A stretch of DNA of 64,000 nucleotides. Source: Calonectria ilicicola (taxonomy: Eukaryota; Ascomycota; Sordariomycetes; Hypocreales; Nectriaceae). How positions within the stretch are numbered: the first letter of the stretch is position 1; each line of letters begins with the position of its first letter. The DNA lies in assembly GCA_020809705.1 (NCBI GenBank), contig CP085830.1:806001-870000 (forward strand), given 5' to 3'. Below, piece after piece: positions 35,083 through 45,231 of this stretch. Below the pieces are notes generated by a model. That model was not told the origin of the DNA. It saw only the letters and a program-made list of their open reading frames with translations, and did no database searches. The position numbers and the translations under genes are program-made.

Positions 35083-36714
35083 ATGCCCCGTCGGCCCCTA
35101 GCTCAAAGAAACGGCCCCATTCAGCGGCGCACCAGAACAGGCTGTCAGACCTGCAGATCCCGTAAAATCAAATGCGACGAAGAGCTGCCAAATTGTCGCA
35201 AGTGCGTCAGAAGTGGCCTTGTATGCAAGCGCAACGCCCCTCTCAAATGGGAACCCGACTATTCGGCTCGAGGCTTGGCCTTTGGACGGCAAGGCTCGCT
35301 TCATGGACACCACCAACATGACCGATCCAACACTACACTACTAAACATCCCACAAGTCCACCCGCGCCATTTTATCAATATATTTGCATCCGACTTTGAT
35401 GCCGATCCACATCATTCGCAGACATACATCGAAGAGGACCTAAATTTGGCGCCACACGAGGCTAGTCCTCAGCTCATCAACTTCACCTCTAGTAACACGC
35501 TATTCTCCCCGATCTCACCATATCCAACAATACGAGGTTTTGACCTGGATTTATTCCAGTACTACCTGTGTCGATTATGCCCGATTACCACGCCAGTCTT
35601 ATGCAATGCATCGCCATTTGCAAGCCTGGTTGCTCCGCTTTTCGCCTCGGGCGGCCAAGAATATCTCGTCCTGTCCGTCATGGCTCTCGCAGCTCGCCAC
35701 AGAAGCTTGGCTGAAGTCAAATGGTCTCGCATCGCAACGTCACTCAAAGGAAAAGTTCTCGCTACTCTACAGGCCCGGATTAAATCCTCAAGAACGCCAA
35801 GTGATATCTTGTCGGATTCTCAGATCCCCGTCGCTATGCTATTTCTATGCCTTGAGGAAATCTTAGACTCGTGTGATCACCGCTGGGTTATTCACATGAG
35901 AGCTGGTCAGGACTTTATACGGCGGCGAAAGCAACTGCTACCCCAATCTAGAAACCATCAAAATAACGAGTTGGTCAGTTTTGCAGAAAGTTTCTTCGCA
36001 TACCAAGATGTAATCAGCAGGACTGCATGTGGAAATGCGCCGGTATTTGGCCTCGAGTATTGGCAGACACCGAGCCGCTCGTTGAACCACGACTCATGGA
36101 CAGCCTGCCGCCCGGAGCTCACAGCAATCATCTTTCGCATCACAGAACTAGCCCGATCCCGGGAACGAAGGGACATTTCCATGGAAGAATTTGAAATGGC
36201 TACACAAGGCTTGGGGGATGAGCTGCTGCTGAACGATTTTTGTGATACAAGCCTGGATCTTGACGACATCCTCAGGCGTTGCGAAACTCTGAAGAAGCTT
36301 TCTGTGGAGCTCTATTACTTCTGTCTCCTCAAAGACGCGACTCCTGATACTCCACAGGTTTCTTGTCGAGTAAAAACAATCTTGCAAGAGATAAGCTATC
36401 TTGTCACACTAGGATGTGTCGCGGATCTTATGTTCTCCCTCTTTACTGCCGCGGTGGAGTTGGATCCCCTGGATGACGCCGAAGATCTTTACAACGCAGT
36501 CACCAGTGAGATGGTTTCTGGTAGGCGATTGGTAATGGAGATTTTGAGTGCCATGGATGGATCAACGCTTTGTAATGTGTCGAGGGCTAGTGCCGTCATC
36601 CGCAAAGTATGGAAGATGCGTGACCTGCACCTTGCCGAGGATTATGAGCCTAGTCAGAAGAATGATTGGTCTGCGCATGTTAATCCTTATAGTCTCAACA
36701 TCAGTCTAGCCTAA
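35083..36714 (+). CDS. Zn2Cys6 transcription factor
   Basis: Intronless, 543 aa from ATG 35083; upstream in-frame sequence reaches only a GTG. The zinc cluster is at the N-terminus, with Cys21, 24, 31, 38, 41 and 48 in the C-x2-C-x6-C-x6-C-x2-C-x6-C spacing, preceded by basic residues. The rest fits the fungal-specific regulatory region (Fungal_trans_2 type), for example the hydrophobic and charged stretch from about 170 to 500. It is nuclear by inference. It stands between the oxidase/monooxygenase pair and two genes of unknown function, so it could regulate either. Confidence 0.9.
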   Translation: MPRRPLAQRNGPIQRRTRTGCQTCRSRKIKCDEELPNCRKCVRSGLVCKRNAPLKWEPDYSARGLAFGRQGSLHGHHQHDRSNTTLLNIPQVHPRHFINIFASDFDADPHHSQTYIEEDLNLAPHEASPQLINFTSSNTLFSPISPYPTIRGFDLDLFQYYLCRLCPITTPVLCNASPFASLVAPLFASGGQEYLVLSVMALAARHRSLAEVKWSRIATSLKGKVLATLQARIKSSRTPSDILSDSQIPVAMLFLCLEEILDSCDHRWVIHMRAGQDFIRRRKQLLPQSRNHQNNELVSFAESFFAYQDVISRTACGNAPVFGLEYWQTPSRSLNHDSWTACRPELTAIIFRITELARSRERRDISMEEFEMATQGLGDELLLNDFCDTSLDLDDILRRCETLKKLSVELYYFCLLKDATPDTPQVSCRVKTILQEISYLVTLGCVADLMFSLFTAAVELDPLDDAEDLYNAVTSEMVSGRRLVMEILSAMDGSTLCNVSRASAVIRKVWKMRDLHLAEDYEPSQKNDWSAHVNPYSLNISLA

Positions 36715-36827
36715 TTGTCGCTAAATCTTCCAATTATTTCACTCATTCTACAAAGGGAAAAATATCAAAAAAATTAAAGGAATAACAGGCGAACCAGGAT
36801 TTTGATGTAGTATTTGATTTAGTAAAT

Positions 36828-37967
36828 CTAGTGGCTATCCTTGGTATTCTTAACAAAGCAATAATCTGCCTCTGCCAGCTTCATATCGAGATCCGCCTTC
36901 TCTCCTATCAAGTCTTGAATTGACTTATTAGAACCGTCGGCTTTCGTCTTGTTCGTCTTCGATGCCTTCTCAATAGCGGCCTTATAATGGTCGTAGCCAG
37001 CATTGGCCACAGCCTGGATAAGAAACGCCTGCGCAAAGAAGAACGCAGTACAGACCGCAGTCATTTTGGAAAAGAGTAGCGCCGCATCCCGTTGATTCTC
37101 ACCCGGCAGCTGGGCGATCACTTCCTTCCCAGCGTCCCTAGCTCTCTCGGTCGTCTTGTTCACATTTGCTTTGACACTTTTGAACAACTCATCCACAGAT
37201 TTGTCGAATTCTTTCTTGCCCCCATGCTTCAACCTTTCGGCATACTCATCAAGTGCATGGTCGAATCCTTCTTTGAGACTGAATGCCTGATACTTGCAAA
37301 TATTCGCTAACCTTTGCTTGTAGCTTGACTCTCCCACTCCCGCCAGAGTTTTCATCAACTTCTTAGTCTCCGCAGCTGCTGTCTCATTTGCTTTAATGGC
37401 ACTTTGAATCGACCTCTCCAACTTGTCATTCCATAGCGATCGAACGACCTCCTGCATCGCACTGGAAAGCGTGAAGGTGTATGTTCCGTAGGCTGAAGTA
37501 ATACCTTTGAAAATATCTGCTGCAGTGTCTTGGATGTTTGAGGGCAACCTCTCAATCACCTCAATCCCATCCCGCTCCATGGTGTCCATTGAATCGTGGA
37601 TCCTTTGCTTCATGACGCGAAAAAGCTGCTGTATAGCCTTTTTAATCTCATCCGGCTTGCTATGCTCCACTTTCTCAAGTTTCTGAATCTCTCTGACAAA
37701 CGTGTCATGAAGAATGTTGACGTGATGGCTGCCTATATCAACCAACAGTTCCTGGAAAGGTGGTCCATCGCCTTGATTGACATTTTTGATGCTGAGGCCA
37801 CACTTCTCAACAGCTGTCGCATGATCCCTTACATCTGTAAGATCTTGGGCGACGATGGCATGAAGAAGCCCTGCGTTGTCCGTTGTGACGCAAAACTTTA
37901 AAACATCCACCCTCTGGTGAATTTGAGCCTTCCAAGATAACGTCGGGTAAGAACTGTTAGGAGCCAT
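36828..37967 (-). CDS. Unknown helical protein with an internal duplication
   Basis: I choose ATG 37967 (379 aa); ATGs at 37973 and 38060 are in frame, and the longest version adds a hydrophobic N-terminus. I do not recognise a described family. The protein is Ala/Lys/Glu-rich and predicted mostly helical. It holds the same about 50-residue module twice: residues 125-175 (IEVIERLPSNIQDTAADIF) and 269-320 (KEVIAQLPGENQRDAALLF), each followed by a hydrophobic segment rich in Phe, Ala and Tyr. The 270-aa protein at 39847 carries one copy, and the N-termini of the two proteins also align (WK, then R, DN/DD, GL, and A..D). The two genes are therefore paralogs, transcribed away from each other. Function unknown; the hydrophobic helices suggest membrane contact. 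Confidence 0.75.
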   Translation of the reverse strand: MAPNSSYPTLSWKAQIHQRVDVLKFCVTTDNAGLLHAIVAQDLTDVRDHATAVEKCGLSIKNVNQGDGPPFQELLVDIGSHHVNILHDTFVREIQKLEKVEHSKPDEIKKAIQQLFRVMKQRIHDSMDTMERDGIEVIERLPSNIQDTAADIFKGITSAYGTYTFTLSSAMQEVVRSLWNDKLERSIQSAIKANETAAAETKKLMKTLAGVGESSYKQRLANICKYQAFSLKEGFDHALDEYAERLKHGGKKEFDKSVDELFKSVKANVNKTTERARDAGKEVIAQLPGENQRDAALLFSKMTAVCTAFFFAQAFLIQAVANAGYDHYKAAIEKASKTNKTKADGSNKSIQDLIGEKADLDMKLAEADYCFVKNTKDSH

Positions 37968-39846
37968 GTTCATTCTGTTTGTAGTGGGTTCAACTTTTTG
38001 TAAGATGAGTGATAAAATCACGATGAATGGGGCAATTTGTTTTATTTGCACCCAGCTCATTGGCAAAAGAATGCAATCGTCTTATAGATGTCTGGGCATG
38101 ATTGCAACCTGAATCTGCAGAAAGGTTATATCGTCTTCTGAAATGCACGTTTCGTAATGGAATGTCATCGAAATGTAAATATTAACAAATAATTTTAGCT
38201 TACTGCGGGAGAGATAACTTTGTGGTATGGTGCCTGAGCTTCCGATACAAAGTTTGATAGACTGAGTAACCTCAGCTGCTCTTCTAGGCCCATTAAGCGA
38301 ACATGTGAACGACTGTTGTGGAATAGCGCGAATGACAGATTATGCCAAAGGTTTGTCTATGTCTCAAATGGATATGTGGGCTTCGTTCATGTGAAGAGAC
38401 CAGCCCAGAGACCCCGGAATTTGATCAGAAACTCAAGTTATCTGTATTTCATCGATTGGTTTCGTCGGAGACTTTTAGCGCGAAGTCTGTTTGACCTAGA
38501 GCTTGGCATGGATGCATGCCCGGAGCTCTTGATCGATACTAGCACGACTAGTCATTGATGGGAAGAGATCTACATATGAAAGGCAATTCCCATCGTGACC
38601 TAACTATGTTAATTCCAGTATGTGTATGCCTACTTTTGACAATGGTTGAAGGTTCTTGCCAATTGAACCCACGCTTATGGCTTGAAGCCTTTTTAATTTC
38701 TACATGCAAAGAACGGAGTAGGCACTTTTTAAATGTGCTTAAGTGAGATTTCATTTGTTTTTAATTGCTCCAACGTACCTTTTGAACCAAAGCTAAAGTT
38801 TGACTAGTAATGATGAAGAATATCAGCGGGATGAACGAGCCCAGAGGTGGTGGTCTAACACCAAAATGGCTTATCAGATAGACTTTTGGTGCGATCATCA
38901 AGTTTCTTTTTCCAAATTTCAGAGGATAATCAGGCTTTGGCTATTCATTAAGATTATTCCCGTAATCACACCATTGGAGATTATTTTTGCAGGTTTATAA
39001 TATTGAACTAAGTTGATGAAGAGATATGGCTAAAAATGAAATTCCTCTGGAACTGTTCCCCAAAAGGAGAATGATTGAAAGCATCGCTTGGCTGAGCATG
39101 TGGGAGAAAAAGAACAAGACACGACAGAATTAAAATCCAAAATCTCAGTAGTTTAATACTGAGATAAGGTATGGGATAAATTATTTAACAAGTGTTAGAA
39201 TGATGATGCTAATTTATTATGGAATTTCCAATAACTGGGTAAGATCAGAACTTTGCATGTCGAACCGTAGGTTCTTGCACCAGGAGACCGAGAAATGAAA
39301 CAGAAAAAAGAACGTGAAATGGATATTGGATCGAAGATACGGTGGTATCATGCTGCCTTAAGCCAAATGACATTGCACAACATTCATTATACACCAAAAT
39401 TATCAACCAGATGGAAGGATTATACTGTAATCCTCCATGGTTCCTAGAGTTTGTTGATTATCCCGAGAAGCCGCCATTTGTGAACTCTATCCGCGTGAGG
39501 AATGCGATTAATGCAGGATGGTTGCGGCCCGTGGTACGGGCCGAATGGGTTTTGCCGCGGAATGAAGCGAAACTTTGTCCAATAAACAACTGTCTCAGTC
39601 AACCAAAGCAATGGCCTTGTCAGACGGAGCAATTTCTAGATGATGGCTTGTACCGAGTGGTAGTCTACCTTTTCACCAAAGCTCAACGCGTTCTGGTATT
39701 ATGATCTGAACGTATTTAAATGAGCTGGATATCCCTGGAGTTTTATGTGATATCGCAATCAATCAAAACATCATTTTTCATCCTTTCATAAACACCACTT
39801 TTTGTTTCTCAAACTATCCTGTTTGTTGTTTTTAAAGCCCGATATC
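37968..39846. other. Divergent intergenic region between paralogs
   Basis: These 1.9 kb of AT-rich DNA separate two head-to-head paralogs. A 120-codon frame at 39342-39704 starts with GTG and has no known family; I do not call it a gene. Confidence 0.5.
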
Positions 39847-40659
39847 ATGGCTGCAATGACCGACTCTGAAAAGCCAAACTGGAAGATTCTCATCGAGAAA
39901 CGCTTCAATCTTTACAGGGCTGCTCTTCAGCAAGATGACTTCGGGCTTGTAGTAGCCGCCAATGCCCGGGATTACCTGGCTGGCACTGACCCGAAGGCGG
40001 CCTATTTTAAAGAGGCGTCCAAGCTGGGTCCTGAGGCATTGGAGCTCGCTGAACAACAATTCGAGGAAATCAAAGACCGAGTCTTGGCCACCAATGAAGA
40101 AACCAAAGTCAACTGTGACAAGATCAAGGCCAGCTTGGAAGCCGTTGCCAACGGTCCGGACAAGGACAATGTGCCAGCTTGGAAGCAGAAGATTAAGGAC
40201 AATTTCAAGGATTTGAGGGCTAAGACGGATCAAAGCTTGAAGAATTTGGAAGATTGGAGCATTGAGAAGATTGAAATGATGCCTCACAGCCTTCAGGATG
40301 CGGCAGCATCTTCCTTGAACCATGGCTCAAATGCTATTTTCACCTTTGTCAATAGCGCAGTGGAATGGCTTAAGGGCGCAGTTGACACCGTCGTCCAGTG
40401 GTTCAAGCAAGCCTGGGCCACCATCAAATCATGGGCCACCAGTGTTACTGGCTGGTTCAAGACTGCATGGAACACCATCACCAGCTGGTTTTCACTTGCC
40501 GGTGTGCCTTATTTGGCCGCTATCAAAGCACTCAACGTTGTTGGAAGTTCCGAAACATCGACCGATTACGAGAACCTTTCCAGATTGCTGCAGAATGTCG
40601 GGATAGATAACTTTTCTTTGACTAGGAAGAACGGCTCTTGGCTGCTGCAGTCCATGTAG
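39847..40659 (+). CDS. Unknown protein with Trp-rich amphipathic repeats
   Basis: Intronless, 270 aa from ATG 39847 (MAAMTDSEKPNW); the open frame extends upstream without a better start. Residues 1-127 are charged and helical. Residues 128-179 match the module seen twice in the protein at 36828 (IEKIEMMPHSLQDAAAS). After it comes a Trp-rich region with Trp at 174, 185, 190, 196, 203, 208 and 214. Residues 185-202 and 203-220 are a tandem 18-residue repeat (WFKxAWxTIxSW). Eighteen residues equal five helical turns, so the Trp residues fall on one face of an amphipathic helix. This suggests binding to or insertion into membranes. No signal peptide, no known family. Function unknown. Confidence 0.75.
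   Translation: MAAMTDSEKPNWKILIEKRFNLYRAALQQDDFGLVVAANARDYLAGTDPKAAYFKEASKLGPEALELAEQQFEEIKDRVLATNEETKVNCDKIKASLEAVANGPDKDNVPAWKQKIKDNFKDLRAKTDQSLKNLEDWSIEKIEMMPHSLQDAAASSLNHGSNAIFTFVNSAVEWLKGAVDTVVQWFKQAWATIKSWATSVTGWFKTAWNTITSWFSLAGVPYLAAIKALNVVGSSETSTDYENLSRLLQNVGIDNFSLTRKNGSWLLQSM
40399..40506 (+). repeat. 54-bp tandem duplication coding the Trp repeat
   Basis: Two 54-bp units, 40399-40452 and 40453-40506, both starting TGGTTCAAG, encode the two 18-residue Trp repeats. Similarity is highest in the first 15 bp and around ACCATCA. Confidence 0.7.
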
Positions 40660-41361
40660 ATAGATACTGGACCCAGTGCGGAAAAAACGAATTGCCGAAG
40701 AAACATATTGGCACACATTCGCTGTATTCAGGGGGAAAAACAAAATAAAAGAAAAGAATCTAGGATAGGAAATATTATCTATATTCCTCCAGCATTTCAC
40801 TAAGATGTATGATTTTTGGGGCAACTCCGGACCCTCGTGACCAAGTCGGCCGCTGAAGACCAGCTTCATTCATAAACCCTGTAGTGGATACGTGCCATAC
40901 TTCGAGCACGTTGATTAGTATTCAATCTAGATGAGTCAAAATCTAGCAAAGATGAAGAAAAAAAAACCAATGTGATGCATAACCAAACCTTCGACTAGAT
41001 CTATTTTCGCTGTGCTCAACATGAAATAGATGAAGCGTCAACTTTTGCCCTTGGCGGCCCAAATTCTTCACGTCGGAGACCGTCCTTACTCCAGTTAGAA
41101 AAAAAGCCTGGACAACCAACCCAAAGCGTCCAGACCCCTTGCAAGCCTCCCCTCACTCGGTCAGAAGACCGCGCGCCCAGGATCAACTAGGACAAAACGG
41201 GGCCTAGCGAGTGGGCTACCCCGCAAGAGCCATCCCCTCATCAAGCTGGGGAAATTATAACACAAAGTTGCCCGTCGTGTTTAACTGGGGACTGTTCTCC
41301 GCCTCTGCCTCCATCGCGTCGAATTGCCCAAAACGACGCAGGCAGAGCGCTGCACAGAGTA
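40660..41361. other. Intergenic region, promoter of regulator
   Basis: 3' flank of the Trp-repeat gene and promoter of the second Zn2Cys6 gene. No gene or clear motif. Confidence 0.5.
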
Positions 41362-43494
41362 ATGTCCTCAGCAGCCGTCCAGGGAGGAAATTTCTATCAG
41401 CGGTCGCGGACTGGTTGCACGGTATGTTTATTGTTGTTGCATGCAGCTTTTGATGCCAGATCGTCCGATGCTAACGAAGCCCACTGGGTAGAACTGCCGC
41501 CTAAGGTGTGTCTTCCTGCACTGCCCTGTCAACCCTTGCATCATGCCAGGCCTTCTTAGCTTACTGACGATTTTCATGTGCGAACAGACATCTCAAGTGT
41601 CAGTGACTTTCATCCCGGTGCTGCCGTGCCATTTCCCCGGTTGATTGTGGATTGAACTGACGTTGCTCTTGCATGACAGGCGATGGCGCCCAACCAGATT
41701 GCACTCGCTGCAGTAAGCGAGGTGTAAAGTGCGTCAGAGGTTTCAACATTCGTTTCAAGCACTGCTCTACAATACCGTAAGTGCCTTGCTGCAGCAGAGC
41801 GACGTCATTCGCCACTCACACCTTCAGTAGCTCCGAAGCCTCCAGGTACAAGGCATCTCAGTATAGTTTTCCTTCAGATCAACCCTGGTGCGAATCTATA
41901 GAGTCTTTGTCATTTGTGGATGAAAACCAAACCATACAATCAGATTACGAGAGAGGACTGGAAAGCGACCCTGATGATGAACCGCCTCCAGGTTCTCAAG
42001 AAGCCGGGGCTCCCGTTTCGCCCAATGGTGCCACGGCTTCAAATGAACAGGAGAGTCGAAGTGTCGCTGGGTCAATCGGCATCGAACAGTATTCCTACTC
42101 ACCATTAACCCGCTTAGAAGCCTATCAGCACTGGACCCCAAGTGACGACGGCCAACTTGGAGGCCCGTCTCCCGGCCAGCTCACGAACACTTCCCCGAGA
42201 TTAGTCAGGAGCATCTCGGCCACCGGGACCAATGACCAATTACCACTCTATCAAGATGATTCTATGTGGCCTTTGCGGAGCCCAACAGAGGCTCGGCTGA
42301 TTCGTTACTTTATCGACTATGTGTCTCGGCGATTTGATTTGTGCGATCCTCAGCGACATTTTGCCTTGATGGTCCCCTGCAGGGCAGCCACTTGCCCCCC
42401 GTTAATGGATGCCATACTGGCCCTAAGTGCAAGATATTTGAGCAGAACCACAGACTTTGATGAATTCGTGGCAGATCGATACTACCAACGTTGTCTCAAC
42501 AGCTTGGTTCCAATGCTCAGCGACAAAGAGGCACTATTAAACCAGGATCTATTTGCTGCTATTGTCGCCTTGAGGACGTTGGAGGAAATCGAAGGTACCA
42601 TTTCTCGCTCATGATATGTCACTATATTTGCTAACCTCCATAGTACCGGTGAGTGGTGCCGACTCCAGAACACATCTCTTCGGTAGCCATCTTTTTGTCA
42701 GTGCTTCAACTGGCCAGAGCCCAGACTCGAGTTCAACTGAACAACCAAGGCCAGTAGCATTCACTGGTCTCCGCCGAGCTGCCTTCCTCGTCGCTTTCCG
42801 CCAAGAGGTCTATACCGCTTTTGTCTCCCAACGGCCTGTCATGCCGACCTTTATTCCCGACATTGACCGATCTGTCGACACACCTGCTGATGATAGCACA
42901 TGGACCAACCGCGTGTTGTTGCACGTTGCCGATGCCCTGGACTTTTGCTTCAATGACAGGCCCAGCACAGCGGAAGTTTCTACTAAGCGCTATGAAGAAC
43001 TGGTTGCGTATGGCGACGACTGGAACGCCAAAAAGCCGCAATCCTTCAGTCCCATATTTTATGGACCTGACCCAGACGATGCTACCTACGATGAAGAAGC
43101 AAAAAGGCTGTCCCCAAACATTTGGTTGCTTTCCGATGCTGTGGCCACTGGTCTGCTAAACTATCACCTCTCTCGCATCCTCCTATTAGCCTTTGACCCA
43201 CGAACACCACGTCTTGGTCCATCAAGGACCAACTTTATCAGACTACAAAACGAGAGGATCAAGCAAGAAGTGCGAACGCTCATCGGAATGGCCAACGGCA
43301 ACTCGGAGTGTGCGCCCCATTTTGTTCTAGCATGTATGGGCATTGCCTTGGCGGGAGATAGGTTTGAGGAGCGATGGGAGCAGGAGGAATTGTTACAGTT
43401 TCTCAAGAAAACTGAAACGGTGTACGCATGGTCTACATCTACTGCTCAGCAGCACTTGATTGAGGCTTGGGGTTTGATGGACACCCAAATGTAA
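41362..43494 (+). CDS. Zn2Cys6 transcription factor, zinc cluster split over four exons
   Basis: Six exons (41362-41421, 41492-41505, 41588-41598, 41680-41776, 41828-42594, 42644-43494) give exactly 600 codons, 599 aa. The zinc cluster Cys19, 22, 29, 36, 39 and 46 fits C-x2-C-x6-C-x6-C-x2-C-x6-C only after this splicing; exons 2 and 3 are just 14 and 11 nt. Donors are GTATGT, GTGTGT, GTCAGT, GTAAGT and GTACCA. The zinc cluster is followed by residues like those of the ARCA-type subfamily (RGFNIRF, YSFPSDQPW). The C-terminal part is a fungal-specific regulatory domain with many paired hydrophobic helices. Its 3' end converges on the P450 gene (127 bp apart), so it is a candidate regulator of the P450/reductase pair. 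Confidence 0.88.
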
Positions 43495-43621
43495 AGTAAA
43501 CAGTCACGAAGAATATTGTACCAATACGCTGAAGAAATGACGCAATAGCATTCTAATTGATACCAAATTTCAAGCTTCTTACTACTTTATCATAGATCCA
43601 TCATGCATTTTAGTCTACTTT

Positions 43622-45231
43622 TTACAGTTCTCGTCTCCACACCTTGACGGGCATATCCTTCACCATGGTGTTCATCGCCTCCTGTCTCAAAGGCTCCCAA
43701 CTGGGACTTGGAAGCTCCAGCTCGTATCTATGCACGACTGAAGCCAGGAGCACAGTCTGTTCTAGATAGCTAATGTTTCGTCCAATGCAACCACGCGAGC
43801 CAGCGCTGAATGCTACAAATCCGCGCTGCAGGTCACGGCCCTTGTCGCCCAGCCATCGCTCAGGGAAGAACTTTTCAGCGTCGGGGAAGACGCTCTCATC
43901 CCGGTGAGCTGCATAGGCCGAGATACTGACTGTGGTCTCGCCGGGGATAAAGTCGCCAGCGACTTGGCAGCCTTCAATCGGCGTTCGTCGAGGCAGACCG
44001 AAGCTGGAAGGAGGCGCTAATCGCAGGGACTCATCGAGGACAGCTCTCAGGTAAGGCAAGTGCTTGACCTTTTCGTACGGGGCCACAACCTCATCCTTGT
44101 CAAGCACGGAATCTACCTCCTCTCGCAGAGTCTTTAGAACGCGAGGGTTTCTGAGCAGGTAATACATGACATTCACCATGGCAATAGCAGTAGTATCTGA
44201 TCCAGCGTTCATCATGATGCTGACCTCGGCGACAATCTCACCCCAGTCCAGGTCGTGTGCGTTGCCACTCTTATCGTGCATGAGGGCCTGGAAGAAGTCG
44301 TCAAGCTTCTCGCCGGAATCGTAGCGGGACATGCGCTTGCGGGCGCGGTGGTAGACGACATCGTTCCAGCAATCATCCAGATGCAACATGTGGTGGAACT
44401 TTGCGGAAAAGGTGCGAGCGATGAACTTGTTCAGCTTGAACCAGGGGTATGCCCACACGAGGGCGGCCGTGGCATTGGCAGAGTTGTGGAGGGCGTTACG
44501 GAAGTTGACATCGTGGAACCCGCCGGCTTTTTTCTCAGCGACACACTTGTCATCTCCATTGACAAGAAAGCCCAGCTTCTCAGAGAGACCGATATCTGCA
44601 ATGGCGTCCACGGTGAAAAAGTTTGTGTACTTTCGGTAGTCGAATCTCAAGTCGGAGGGTTCAGGCAGCTCGTTAGGTTTGAGAGGGGCAGTGCAGGCTT
44701 CATCACAAGCCTTGATGAATTGCTCCGTCTTCTCGGCGACCTTGAACTCCCAATCCTCGAGATTCTTGAGGGCATAAGCAGAAGAGAGAACCTTGCGCTT
44801 GCGGGCATGTTCCGCCTTGTCGGGGACATCAGCGAGATGGAAGTGGGTACCAGCAGTGATGGTGTAGAACAAATCCTTGGTGCAAGGCGCGCCGTGACCA
44901 TAGATGTCCTAAGCTATGTTAGAGACATTTTTATTTTTGACCTGACGATGGTACAAATTCTTACCTTGATTGCATCAACGCCGACGAATGAGAGGGAGTT
45001 GGGTCCAATTCGAATCACGGGATGCTTCTGGTGCATCTCGCTTAACTTCTTTGACCTAAAGCCCTGCTGGGCTTCCCACATAAAGGCCAGATCGGTAATA
45101 CCAGCAAGAGGATTGATGGTAGGATATTTCCGGAAACCTTTGCGATCCAGGAAATAGACAACAATGGGGCTAATGATAAAGTATGCCACCAAAGCGGACA
45201 CCAGGCCCGCGGGAACAAGAAGGGCATACAT
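43622..45231 (-). CDS. Cytochrome P450 (benzoate 4-monooxygenase-like group)
   Basis: Two exons, 45231-44965 and 44908-43622, give 517 aa; the intron (44909-44964, 56 nt) has donor GTAAGA, branch CTAAC and acceptor TTAG. I use ATG 45231; the frame upstream has only a GTG. An N-terminal anchor (MYALLVPAGLVSALVAYFII) places it in the ER membrane. Motifs: I-helix AGSDTT (324-329), ESLR (Glu382, Arg385) and the haem loop FSAGSRGCIG (456-465, Cys463). Many fungal P450s of this general look are annotated as benzoate 4-monooxygenase; the real substrate is unknown. It is divergent from a P450 reductase gene and convergent with a regulator gene, which suggests a dedicated three-gene unit. Confidence 0.92.

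Noticed and set aside
39342..39704. 120-codon frame between the two paralogs
   Set aside because: Starts with GTG and shows no similarity to the flanking paralog family.
44255..45157. 300-codon open frame antisense to the P450
   Set aside because: The P450 on the other strand has all family motifs; the antisense frame crosses its intron and has no domain.
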